NCBI RefSeq assembly: GCF_027943255.1
Contig: NC_072896.1
Coordinates: 63,196,501-63,260,500 of the forward strand
Direction of reading: 5' to 3'
Length of the DNA: 64,000 nucleotides
DNA from: Anastrepha obliqua
Taxonomy: Eukaryota > Arthropoda > Insecta > Diptera > Tephritidae
Each line of letters begins with the position of its first letter. Positions within the stretch are counted from its first letter, which is position 1. Positions 32,791 through 43,940 of the stretch are shown in pieces. The position numbers were made by a program, and so were the translations under genes. The notes under the pieces were generated by a model, which saw only the letters and a list, made by a program, of their open reading frames with translations, made no database searches and was not told the origin of the DNA.

Positions 32791-35407
32791 AATGTGTGGA
32801 ATTCATCTTCTTTATATTTATTTTCTTGAGGTTTTCACGTATTTTGCATTGTTTCCAATTTCTTTCTTCCTTTATTCATCCGTATTTTTACTCATCCTCA
32901 TTACCATTTTACCAAACGAAAAATTCACTTATTACTCTGCTATGATTTCCTGCTAGCGAACTCCTGCTGCTCGCAATTCTCACTGGCCGACTCGTTATTT
33001 GTTTTTGTTTTTATTAATTTAGCTCTTTCGTTCTCTTTTGCGAAGCTTTTGAGGTCTGATGCACTTTTTTAATTAGTTAATTATTATTTTGTTTTATTTA
33101 CACCCCGGGTCCTTACATTCAAACACACTTGCACACATGCACACATGTATTACATCCATATGAGTGTGTAGTATACGGATGCGATCACAATAACAAGATC
33201 GATAATGACGTTTCTGTGAAACACTTGTCTTGACTTTTTGTGGAAATTCTTCATTACCTGATATTTTGCATCTTTCTTTGGCATTATCTTTGGCAGTTGC
33301 ACAGTTTTCGGCGCATGTCGTCGTCACCAAGCTGATTGTTGCTGAATTTGAAGTTGCGCGATTTGCTGTAGCTACTCCTGTAGAGCTGCATTGCTCGGCT
33401 CCAGCCGCAACAATCTCAGTCCATTGTGCCACGTCGTTAAGGCACTGCTAAGGGGCCACACCAAATCAACATACGTGCATCTTGGAAATTCTGTTTGCGT
33501 ATTTGTCGTTTTTGGGCACAAACGTTGTAGTTGGTGGCAGCCTTCGTAGCCATAGCAGCCAAAACAACTTACACAACTGTCAGTGGGCTGTTTCTTACTC
33601 TTACTTGTGTTTAACAAATCCCGTGCCACATATTTGTACTAAAGTTTCAGTGATTATTTTTCTATGCACAACGTTTGGACCCATTTCGTGGAATTTTCGT
33701 ATGCAACTACATGTATGCACATATACATTTTTAATTTTGACCACTTCAAATAGCAAACAAAATATGCACTTGCACATACATACATACATATGTACTTAAT
33801 ATACATATCATCAACAACCAAAAGGCTTTGTACGCCAATGCTCTGCTTCAACTCGGTTACTTTAGTTTTTTCGTAAACCAATTTCGGTCTCAATATCAGA
33901 ATTATTTTGCATAAATACGAATATGCCACTCAAATGTCGCTGCTGTATTAAAAATGTGAAATTATTCGTGTGTAGGACGACTATTATAGGTGAGAGCGTA
34001 AAACACAAAAAATAAATCATTGAAATTAGCAAATAACCGAAAAAATCGTAAAAATCAAAACATCGAAAAACCTGCAAACCACTTCGCATGCAAATGTGCC
34101 AAATTGAAACTCTTATAGACGCTTTTGAATCGCCCACAATTGTGAGCTTTTATGTAGGTATCCGTAAAAAATAAAATCATTGATGCTGTCTCGCATACAC
34201 CACAATTTTTTTATACCAACATGACTATTAATATCCGTTGGTATGCACCAATGTTAACAGCATCAGCAATACCAACAATCACTTGACAACAACAATGTTG
34301 AAAATGGCAAAGAAATCTTCATAAGCTCATTTTGATGTTAAATCTTTTTGGCCACTTATGTTGCGCATTCGTTTAATTTTCGTTTAATATTGCTTTTGTT
34401 ATGTGCTATTAATCCCTTGTAGCTTTATTGTTGTTTTCTGTTTCTTATTTGATGCTTCAAAAATTTTATTTCCAACTTCGATTTGCATAAATTTCGTCGT
34501 ACATTGTAGGAATATTTCTTTTGAGTGGTTTTTTCTTGTTGTATTAAAATTTCATTTCAAATGAATCTGAGTTGTCGTGAGCCATTGTTGCGCATTTTTG
34601 GCTAAAAATTAAATTGTCAATCATTTTTATGACATGCACAAAACATATGTTTTCGTTGCTTCTGCAGTTTAAGACAAAATTTATTATAATTGGATTCTCT
34701 TTTTTTGGACATTGTGTTAGGCAAATTATTGTATATGTGCGTATATATGTGCGTATGTGTGTACATATTTATGCTTATTTAAGTCCACAAGCAGTCAAAT
34801 TAAGTCTATAATGAAAGTGGGTAACTTTGTTCAGTTACCCGTTTGATTGAAATATTTCATTTTTTTTAATAATAGGGTGGTTCTATTTAATTTGGACACC
34901 CATACTATTGGGGTCAAGAGTTTAGAAACTTGGGCGTAGTTTTCAAATGCTTGACTATCGTCCACTAATTGGTACTTTGAGAAACCAAAGTAAGAAAATC
35001 AAATGTACAGGTATACAGCACGACTAACTTTACAAAACTCAAGTGTTCGAAATAACCTCTAAGTGAAAGTGTGTAGGTTTCTATGCTATATATGCTTCTA
35101 TTTGTATTTAACTAACTAAATGTTAGAGAATGACCCAATATCGAATTTGAAGGCCGAAGCCGAATTGAAACCTTTGAAATAATAAAAAATCTCGTACTCT
35201 TTCATAATATGTGACCTGGTTTATGAAAAGGTACCTTACGTGTCAAAAAATCATTTTTCACTTTTTTGTTGATTCGAAAGGTTCGAAAGATTCGATGGTG
35301 AAAACCAAAAAGTCATAATTTGTTTAAAAGCTTGTTAAAAGTAAAAAAAGAAAAGTACAAATACGAAAAAGACTGATTTTTTTTGTCATGATAAAAAAAA
35401 AAAAAAA
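32791..35407. other. Non-coding DNA with CA repeats
   Basis: CACACTTGCACACATGCACACATG near 33125 and ACATACATACATACATATG near 33775. Overlapping minus-strand frames at 33094-33629 contain Ser/Thr/Ala-rich and Cys-containing stretches but no domain I can name. Nothing else is recognised. Confidence 0.35.
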
Positions 35408-35714
35408 TAAATAATTGGCGCGTACACTTCTGTTAGGTGTTTGGCCGAACTCCTCCTCCTATTTCTGGTGTGCGTCTTGATGTTGTTCCACAAATGGAGG
35501 GACCTACAGTTTCAAGCCGACTCCGAACGGCAGATATTTTTATGAGGAGCTTTTTCATGGCAGAAATACACTCGGAGGTTTGCCATTGACTGCCGAGGGG
35601 CGACCGTTATTAGAAAAATGTTTTTATTAATTTTGCTTTCACCGAGATTCGAACCAACGATCTCTCAGTGAGTTCCGAATGGTAATCACGCACCAACCCA
35701 TTCGGCTACCGCGT
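35408..35714 (-). mobile_element. tRNA-derived SINE, copy g, full length
   Basis: Antisense copy with its tail (complement of CGCGCCAATTATTTATTTT) beginning at 35408 next to a poly-A run. The body and tRNA-like head are complete, ending in ATTCGGCTACCGCG at 35714. Confidence 0.9.
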
Positions 35715-35869
35715 CATGATACAAATTAGAATAACGAATACAATAATTTGTGCAAATTAAAAACTGAACCTGGACCCGGAACCTGGATTCCTGGACAGTC
35801 TGAGGTGTAATGAATACGATACTGAAGTCTGTTTTCAAAAAATTTGTTGCAAAAAATGTATTCATAACT

Positions 35870-36220
35870 TTATAAATGGTGGTTTTTAAGGGTTTTCTAA
35901 AATTTTTGTCACGAATTATGGGATTGTTTCAACATCAAAAGTTAATTAAAATATTTAAAAACTGTTATTCGGGGGTTTGCGAGGTCGCTGAATATGAATA
36001 TGAAGTGAGATTATTTAAAATCAAAATGGCGGATCCAATATGTCGGACATGTTTTTTTAAATTTAACGGATCCTCTTAGATTCAATACACGGGGGTTTTT
36101 GGCGTTGCTGATTAGGAATCCGATATCAGATTTCAGAAATTCAATATGGCGGATCCAATATGGCGGACATACTTTTTCAAAATTCATCAGATCCGCTTGA
36201 AACTTTCACTCGGGGGTTTT
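35870..36220. repeat. Imperfect tandem repeat, period about 120 bp
   Basis: Two to three diverged units. Each has CGGGGGTTT(T)(G), a GCTGA block, AATATGGCGGATCC (once as AAAATGGCGGATCC), a GGCGGACAT/GTCGGACAT block and TTTTTNAAATT. Best pair: about 35970-36090 and 36090-36215. Function unknown. Confidence 0.6.
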
Positions 36221-36755
36221 GGCTCTCTCTTGGCTCTTACTTCTTTGCTACGCCTGCTGATATAGCTGGGGTTGACATTCAACATCTGATGAATTTGATC
36301 AGCAGCACAAAGCGGTTGACGCAAACGCAGCACAGTCATCGTTCGTAATCTACACACCCACCCGCCTAACCGAAGAAAAAAAAACATAATAGCATACATA
36401 AATCACTGCTACCTAATTAACCACAAATGCTCATTCAATCAATATGACCTCCTAATTAGCTTCCTAAAAATTTCAATAGAGACCCAGTGGACCAAAACTC
36501 ATTTTCACAGTATTTGAACATAGCACTGTCTGACCTATATATTTGCATGCACAGAAAAAAGCAAAACAATTTAATGCTGGTAGGAAAATTTTCAATTAAA
36601 ACGTGCTCGTTTCCCCTTTTTGAAATGAGTTATTAAAAATAAATAAAACCTACAAACTTGGGGAAAACCCATTTTGTTAGGAATTCGTCAATACCGTACA
36701 GACTTGTACATGCTAACGTAGAGAGCGTAGTTCACATACGTATATATATGTATTA

Positions 36756-37373
36756 GGGCGGGTCGATTTAAAAATCGCTCATTGCTCTGTGAAAATCGTA
36801 TTCTAGGGATCAAAATAAGAAACTTTGCCGAAGGAACCATACCTCTAAAACGAATTCTGATGTCCCCCAATTTAAAAATATCACCACTTTTGGCCTTTAC
36901 ATGAAAAAATCAGTTAAATGGCTATGTTTTTTCTTTATTTTTATTTATTTATTGTATAATAACATTAATTATTTATTTATAATAATATCTATTTTTTCTC
37001 TTAAGAAATTTATTTAGTCAGAACATATCGCACTTGTTACGTTAAAGCGTAACAACTCAAAATCTGAACATTTTCAGTAGAGACGAAAAACTGTTTCCGT
37101 AAATATTAATAATATAGGTATTACAAGGAAAAAAATATGTAATTGCACGAAAATATCATTAAAAACAATATAACGGTTGTTTCATTCTTATTTGTTTAGT
37201 AGTTGCGCTAAAATAACAAATTTTTGACTAAAAAGTTCGACCCAAATTGGGGGACATCAGAATTCGTTTTAGGGGTATGGTTCCTTCGGCAAAGTTTCTT
37301 ATTTTGAACCCTAGAATACGATTTTTACAGAGCAATGAGCGATTTTTTCGCCTCCCCACAAATCGACCCGGCC
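36756..37373. mobile_element. Long-inverted-repeat MITE, 618 bp, TA-flanked
   Basis: The two arms, about 125 bp each, are near-identical inverted copies. The left arm starts GGGCGGGTCGATTT and includes CGCTCATTGCTCTGT, CTTTGCCGAAGGAACCATAC and GATGTCCCCCAATTT. The right arm (37240-37373) carries the same blocks inverted plus a 15-bp segment (GTGGGGAGGCGAAA) that the left arm lacks. The centre is AT-rich and non-coding. TA lies at both outer edges (36754-36755, 37374-37375). No transposase. Confidence 0.8.
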
Positions 37374-37375
37374 TA

Positions 37376-39084
37376 GTATATATCTATACACGTATGTATG
37401 TATGTTTGTTTATGTGTTACTAATAAAACCCCTTCATTTTGTTGCTATTTAATTTACCTACTTGCATCACATCGTTACGCCCATACATATGCCGTTTGTA
37501 TTTGTGGGCAGCGATGGCTGCCTCTCCGACGCCAATCAATTAATAAGAAAGCTACAGATTTTACGGTTAATCCATCAATCGTCTTGCGCATACCGTTTGG
37601 TGATTTACTGCGCGCCAGTGAAAGTTCAGCAAATTTGGGGTACATTAAGCCCCTACATTTGAGAGACCAATGAGTGTTGGCATTGACATTTCCACATAGG
37701 TACACAAATGTATGTATGAGTAAACATCTATATGTGGGCGTCTGTAAAATTAGCTGTGTGATTGGTTAAGTTCTTTTTGCTGTAAGCGCGCTCTGATGTG
37801 GGTACATTCTGAAAGCAAAAACAAAACAACAAAAATTCTATTGAACATAAAAAAGCACTTATGCGTAGCTTTCAGTACAAAAGTATTTACTAAACTGTCT
37901 GGTCACTATTCTGCTTACTCCAATCAAGCTTAAAAATGACTTGAGGTAATTTGTATGATTACGAGTATTACAGTTGTCATTGCATATTTCTATCGCTGTT
38001 ATATTTACATACCTATGACTGTTATTTACATTGAAAGCCATGCGGTATGCGATGTGTACAACTAAGAGCCGACAGCAATTCAGCGCCAGCCCACACACAT
38101 ACCTTTAAGTACTTGTATACTTAAATATTTCCACTTTTTATATCACAGTTATCAAAGCCAACCAGAGATGCAGGAAATTAAACTGAGGGGCGAGGTGTAA
38201 CAAAGTGCACAAAATCTCACATATTCTTGTAATCAAAATTAGATGTGCCGGCATACATAGACGAAAACAATTTGTCTGATTTTGTATTTCATCTTGTTTT
38301 TGGATGCTTAGTTGTTTTTTATGTTTTTTCCCACCTATGTGCAAATGCGTCATTTTGTCTCTGACACATTCCCCAAACTCACATTCACATAATTACACGA
38401 ACTATGTAGAAATACGCGTACATGTTTGTGTGCAGGTTTTTCAAAAATTTATGCTGTACGAAGGAAATATTCGAAATAATCCGTAAAACAATTAGGCTTA
38501 CAAATTTTATACGCTCGCCGTACACACCTAATTCCTAAGTGTTTACTTGTATTTGTTATTATTGTTGTTGTTTCTATTCGCCCATTGCCGTCTTTGATGA
38601 TTATGATGATGCCTCTTCCACCTCAGCTTGACTTTGAAGTGTTTGCCGCTGCTGTGGTGCCGCTAAGCGTACAACAACAAAATTAAACATCAAAATTTAA
38701 TTGTTACACGAGCTTACTTTATATCGTTGAGTTGACAACAACTCCATATTTCGCTTTTTTTATATTTCTTTTACAAAGGCTACAAAAAATTACCCAGCTT
38801 GACCACACTAAGCCGTTAATGTGTTGGTATCTGCGCAGCTATGCCTTGCTGCATACTCGTATTATGACTCAAGGTTATTTCTTTGGCGCTGCTGACCACT
38901 TCAGCGTTTATTGCTTGGTATTTTTGAAGACAAGCTATTTACGCCAGATACTGAAGCATATTTCATTTGATAGTTTTCTGTTTTGATTTTTTTCATTTTT
39001 TCGCAGAGGATTATTAATACGTCAAAAATGGCGAATATTATAATATTACTGCTGTTATAAGTTCTTGTGAATTATTCACACCTA
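37376..39084. other. Transposon-poor non-coding DNA
   Basis: GTATGTATGTATG near 37395; GTTATTATTGTTGTTG near 38555. No recognisable gene. Confidence 0.4.
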
Positions 39085-40600
39085 TTATTATTATTATTAT
39101 TAGAAGGCCATTACGCACTGCGACCAGAGCTGATCTATTGTGAAAGGCCTATTTTGTAACCATAGAGTTTTAGGCTTTTTAAAAATTTTAGCACAATTTT
39201 GGGTTTGTTGTTCCAAAGATTGCATGGAGATACTACAATACCACCAAGGTGATGAAGTCTATGTCTGCCCAACGCAGGACATTCACAAAGCACATGTTCT
39301 GAGCTTTCTATGTCCATTTCGCAAAAGCGGCAGACATTGGTCTCAAATAGACCAATATTATTTAGATGATACCTCAGGCTGCAGTGACCTGTAAGGTATC
39401 CTGTTAAAAGACGCAGATCTACTCTGTTTAGTGAGAGAAGTTTGTCAGATATCCCTTTGTTGGGACTTAGGAATAGTTTGGCTTGCTGCTGACCGGCACA
39501 GTGTAGCCAGTGTGCAGCAAGTTTTTTTTCTTCCCATTTCCTGAGGAATTCATTAATGTGGCCTTTTGGGAGTCCAAAGAAAGGCTCAGGACCAGTAAGC
39601 TGTATATTTGCTCTTTGTTTTGCAAGGTCATCAGCCATTTCATTTCCCTCATGTCCTTCATGTCCCGGAATCCAGCCTAGTGTAACTATGTTGAGGTTTC
39701 CTAACGTGTTGAGAAGGTTTAGGCAATCATTTACCAATTTAGAGGTGATAGTTGTTGATAGAAGGGCTTTTAGAGCCGCTTCGCTATCTGAAAGTATGTA
39801 GATGTGAGTACCTCTCATTTTCCTGCTAAGGCATTGTCTCACACATATTTCGCTGGCATGTATTTCTGGGTAGAATCCCATCGGAATTGATTTTTTGATT
39901 CCTTGACCTGTTCTACCATTTTCCAATTTGGACCCATCAGTAAACCATAGCTGGGAGCCAGGTTTGAAAGTGATAGAGTTAGTTCTCCAGTCTGTTCATT
40001 CATTAATTATAACTTGGAAGTTCCTGAAGAGTATTGGTTTGGATGATAGTATATCATCTCTATGAAGAATGGGACTATGTAGCAAGTCCTCTAAGATATT
40101 TAAATGTCCTCACTTTTAAGTTCAGATATACCTTTTAATCTTAAGGCACTCGAGCGAGCTTCCCCTTTAATTAAGATTGGAAGCGACGGTATGTTCAGGA
40201 GCACACCCAATGCATCCGTGGGACATGTTTTCATAGCCCCTGTAATACCAACACATATCAGGCGATGCAGTTTGTTTAATTCGTTTGCTGCCTTTCTTTG
40301 CTTGACCGTGGGCCACCATGCTAAGGATGCATAAGTGACTATGGGTTTCACAACTGTGGTGAATGTCCAGAAGGTCATTCTAGTCCCCATGTCTTACCAA
40401 AAAGCATTGTGCAGGCAAAGAATGCCCTTGTGGCTTTTGAAGTAACTCTCTCAATATGGGAATTCCACGTAAGCGTTTTGTCAAGACTGTCGCCAAGATA
40501 GTTCGTTTCTGTCGAGAGTTGAAGTGTTGTTCCATTAAGGGTCGGACACATCTAACTCTACATGAAAGGAAATCACTTACCTTGGTACCATAGTTGAGTA
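39085..40600 (-). pseudogene. LOA-type LINE relic: RT thumb, RNase H and C-terminal region
   Basis: 5'-truncated. On the minus strand it begins after the RT palm with LSTETNYLGDSLDKTLTWNS, then FACTMLFGKTWGL and IVTYASLAWWPTVKQR. RNase H follows in an open 263-codon frame (39926-39135) that is intact from its DGS motif: FTDGSKLENGRTG (Asp), HASEICVRQCLS (Glu), ILSDSEAALKAL (Asp) and IPGHEGHEGNEMADDLA (His/Asp). The C-terminal zinc region (CRFCEMDIESSEHVLCECP) ends at 39135. The 3' end has a (TAA)n tail at about 39085-39105. Frameshifts occur near 40390 and 40000. Confidence 0.85.
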
Positions 40601-40643
40601 TTTTGATGAAAAAAGCTTTCAAATAGAAAACGCAATAATGCAA

Positions 40644-41181
40644 TTTCAGTACTAATGGAGTTGATTATATAAGCAAAAGAGAATTTCTGAAGTTAAGCCA
40701 ATTGAAGAGAATAAACTCAAATACATAAAAATATTTTAAAACGGATGAATTCTTACTTATGGCTTAGTTTATGCTTGACAATTTGATTGCGATACTCTGC
40801 TTTCTCCTGCATATCCAGCCTACGCCAAAACTGGACCTCGTCCAAGTATCTCTCCGCAAGGTGATTTTAAACGAGTAAAAAATAATTTATGGTACAGCAT
40901 TACGAGTAGAATTAAGAGCCAACAGTTTCACGCATATTTCGACTGTCTTTAAAGTGCAGAGTGGCAGCTGAAAAATAAAGGCACAAATTTGCTGTTTTCA
41001 CAAATTATTATTGGAAACTCGTAACTCGTTGACTACGGCCTGTAATGCGGAATGTGTGTCAACCGGAAAGGGCACATAATTTTTTATGCATTTTCATGCA
41101 GTTTATGTAATTTAGTTAAAAGATGCTTAAAAATGATAGAGTTTAAAAGGACATTCCAGGTCATTCCACCTGTAGACACAA
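40644..41181. other. Non-coding DNA
   Basis: No recognisable element. Confidence 0.4.
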
Positions 41182-41235
41182 TTGTTCAATAAGTTTTGCG
41201 GTACGATAAGGACAACACAATTTTATTGTTTGAAA

Positions 41236-41406
41236 TATAATATATATATATATAATTGGCGCGTACACCTTATTTGGGTGTTTGGCCGAGCTCCTCTTCC
41301 TATTTGTGGTGTGCGTCTTGATGTTGGGAGGGACCTACAGTTTCAAGCCGACTCCGAACGGCAGATATTTTTTATGAGGAGTTTTTTCATGGCAGAAATA
41401 CACTCG
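41236..41406 (-). mobile_element. tRNA-derived SINE, copy h (head deleted)
   Basis: Antisense copy with an AT tail and RTE-like 3' end (TATAATTGGCGCGTACACC). It is truncated in mid-body at GCAGAAATACACTCG, where mariner coding sequence begins directly. The TGTTCCACAAA segment is also missing. Confidence 0.85.
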
Positions 41407-42174
41407 ATATGATAGCTCAGAGGTTAAATCCATCGCATGGAACAGTTCACAGGTACCTGGTTCAGTTGGGAAAGGTTTCAAAGCTGGGAAAATGGGTTCC
41501 GCATAGACTTTCCGTCGTCAACCTTGAGCAGAGAGTGAATGTGTGTTCTCAGCTGCTGCAACGGCTTGAAAATGAAAGTTTTTTCAACCGTATCGTTACT
41601 GGAAATGAAAAATGGGTCCTTTACAATAATCCTGTTCGGAAACGTCAATGGTTAGATAAAGATGAAACACCAGAACCGACCCCTGGAGATGGCCTTCACC
41701 CCAAGACGATTCTCTTGTCTATTTGGTGGGATGTGGCCGGTATTGTTTATTATGAACTTTTGGAACCAAACCAGACGATAACTGCTGATTATTATTCCCA
41801 TCAGCTAACAAACCTGAATGAGGCACTTAAAAAATCGACCGTCTTTAGTGAATAGACGTAAAGTTTTGTTTCACCACGACAACGCAAGACCTCATACCGC
41901 AAGGCAAACATTAGGCAAGCTGAACGAGCTGGAATGGGAGCTATTGCCGCATCCACCATACTCTCCGGATATTGCGCCTCGTGATTATCACCTTTTCCGT
42001 GGACTTCAATCCCATATGAGTAACAAGAACTACTCCTCAAAAGAAGCTATAAAACGGGTTATCGAAGCGTATTATTGCTCCAAGGACATACAATTTTTTG
42101 AGCAGGGAATTAAAAATTTGCCTAAACGTTGGGAAGACATTGTAAATAATGAAGGAAAATATATTATTGATTAA
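41407..42174 (+). pseudogene. Inner mariner transposase pseudogene, N-terminus missing, first catalytic Asp replaced
   Basis: It starts abruptly within the second helix-turn-helix (AQRLNPSHGTVHRYLVQLGK), then WVPHRL. The first catalytic motif reads VTGNEKW, so Asp is Asn. IWWDVAGIVYYELLEP follows, then a frameshift near 41850. The next open frame has FHHDNARPHTA (second Asp), SPDIAPRDYHLF (third Asp, 34 residues on) and a normal C-terminus ending GKYIID at 42174. A right inverted repeat-like end (CGCACTAACTTATGGGCTGA) closes at 42249, followed by TA at 42250-42251 inside the outer mariner. Inactive. Confidence 0.85.
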
Positions 42175-42251
42175 TAAATACTTTAAACATCTTTTTTAAT
42201 AATTTTAAAACCACTTTTAAAAAACGCACTAACTTATGGGCTGACCTGATA

Positions 42252-42909
42252 TTTCTTCAGCTGGTCTAAAAGGTTACAATAAAATTTAGAATTTTGTGTT
42301 TTACCAGTTTCCAAGTATTCCAAAAACAAAATTCCTTTCACATACCAAAACAACTTACGATTCCTGGACACGAACTCATTTCCGAGCCGAAGAACCAGTT
42401 TCGAACCACTCTTTAGCCTCTTGTTTTGATTTAAAGTCATGGTGATAGACCAAAGTCTCCCCATAGTGATCAATCGAGACACAAAAGAAAGTTGATCTTT
42501 CCTAAAATACTCTAAATATTGCTGAGAAAGTCGCATTCGAATGTGTTTTTGCTCCATTGTTAGCGAATGCGGCACCCAATACTTCGGTCAAAATTTTGCT
42601 TACACTGCCCAATGACATGCCTAGGGGTTCCAAATCTCTTTCAGTCACTACAGGGGGTTTTCCAATACGATATCTGGTATTTACATATTTTGCGATTTCT
42701 GGTGTTGTTGCTGTTTTTGGACGTCCTTGACGTGGATGATTTTCAAGGTTTGTACGACAACGTTTAAATTCAGCAACCCATTTTTCTACTGTGCTCATTG
42801 ATGGCGAAAAGTCCTTATCTACTTTCGACATTCGTTCATAAATTTCCTTTGCTTTTAAACCTTACAAAACCAAAAAGTCAATCACTGCACGATACTTGAT
42901 TTTTTCCAT
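42252..42909 (-). pseudogene. Outer mariner transposase pseudogene, N-terminal half
   Basis: ATG at 42909 begins MEKIKYRAVIDFLVL, then a stop. The frame continues with GLKAKEIYERMSKV, STVEKWVAEFKR, RQGRPKTATTPEIAKYV and MSLGSVSKILTEVLG. After a frameshift it reads VPHSLTMEQKHIRMRLSQQ, then FRKDQLSFVSRLITM, where the TGDE/TMDE first-Asp region is degraded. It ends at KGILFLEYLETGKT and LLDQLKK, right at the inner mariner's end. The second and third Asp regions are gone. Confidence 0.85.
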
Positions 42910-43082
42910 CGAAGAAAATAATTTGACATGTCGATACTAAATGGCTTGTAAACAAAGAATAAATTAACAGATTTAAATAAAGGTTCACATGCCCTCATAT
43001 TAGGAGTGGACCAATATAACAAAAAAAAAAAAAAAAACAAACGTCCTCTCTTATCGAACCGTGAAACTTATTGAACAACCTA

Positions 43083-43604
43083 GTATAACTGAAATGCTAC
43101 GCAGCTATGAGTGCCCTAGAGCTAAAGGCGTCTAATAGGCTGCGGATTGCTGGAAAAGGTTATGCCTCCATTTTAGATAGAACTGGAGATCGACTATGAT
43201 TTCTGTTTTGATGTTCAAATCGCAAAACGCTCATTGAAACAGTATCTGGCATATTCATCCAGCAATTCTAAGTTATGTTGAATTCTGAGGTGCCGCTTCT
43301 CTCGAAGACTGGTCAGCTTGCGTTGAGCTTGTGAAATATCTTGAAATAATTTTATGACGAATATTTAGCTGCAACTGTGCCATAACTGACCTGGTTATAA
43401 ATATGTGAAATTATACAGATTTGAAAACAGATTTCTTACCACGACTTTTTTCAAAAGGAACAACTTATTTATTTGTTTTAAATAATCGTCTCAAATAGCC
43501 GATGAATTGAGACAGTTTTCTTTAAAAAATTATAGACTCATAATGCAGTTTGATGAAACTTTAGTTAGATGCGGTTTAACTTCATGGTAGGCTTTGAAGA
43601 CAAG
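43083..43604. other. Non-coding DNA
   Basis: Nothing recognised. Confidence 0.4.
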
Positions 43605-43940
43605 GCTTGGAAAAGACCGATGAAAGGAGAACCGACACACACCAATTTTTCGTCGACTTCAAAGCTGCATTCAACAGCACGAAAATGAGTTACCTGTATG
43701 CCGCTATGTCTGAATTTGGTATCCCTGCAAAACTAATACGGCTATGCAAAATGACGTTGCTCAATACCAGCAGCGCCATCAGAATTGAGAAGGACGTCTC
43801 CGAGCTGTTTGATGCCAAACGAGGTTTCAGGCAGGGTGACTCGCTGTCATGGGACTTTTTTAACCTATTGCTGGAAAAGATCGTGCGAGCCGCAGAACTT
43901 AACCGCTCAGGCACAATTTCTTATAAGAGTGCACAATTGT
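43605..43940 (+). pseudogene. Internal fragment of the RTE family (RT domain)
   Basis: The + strand encodes LEKTDERRTDTHQFFVDFKA, then SYLYAAMSEFGIPAKLIRL, FRQGDSLSWDFFNLLLE and AAELNRSGTISYKSAQL. This matches residues about 620-730 of the intact RTE protein in this window with only scattered substitutions. Neither the 5' nor 3' end of the element is present. This is unusual for a retrotransposed copy, which should retain its 3' end. The start at 43605 and end at 43940 are where similarity stops. Confidence 0.85.

Larger units (their letters stand above)
41182..43082 (-). mobile_element. Outer mariner of a three-part nest
   Basis: Inverted repeats TTGTTCAATAAGTTTTGCGG (from 41182) and the complement of the right end (CGTGAAACTTATTGAACAACCTAG, to 43082) define an element in minus orientation, about 1.9 kb. 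It now contains a truncated SINE (41236-41406) and a second, inverted mariner (41407-42249). Its own transposase survives only as the N-terminal half (42252-42909). Confidence 0.7.

Noticed and set aside
33094..33629. Adjacent minus-strand frames of 112 and 85 codons, considered as a gag-like gene
   Set aside because: No zinc knuckle with correct spacing, no flanking transposon ends and no link to a polymerase.
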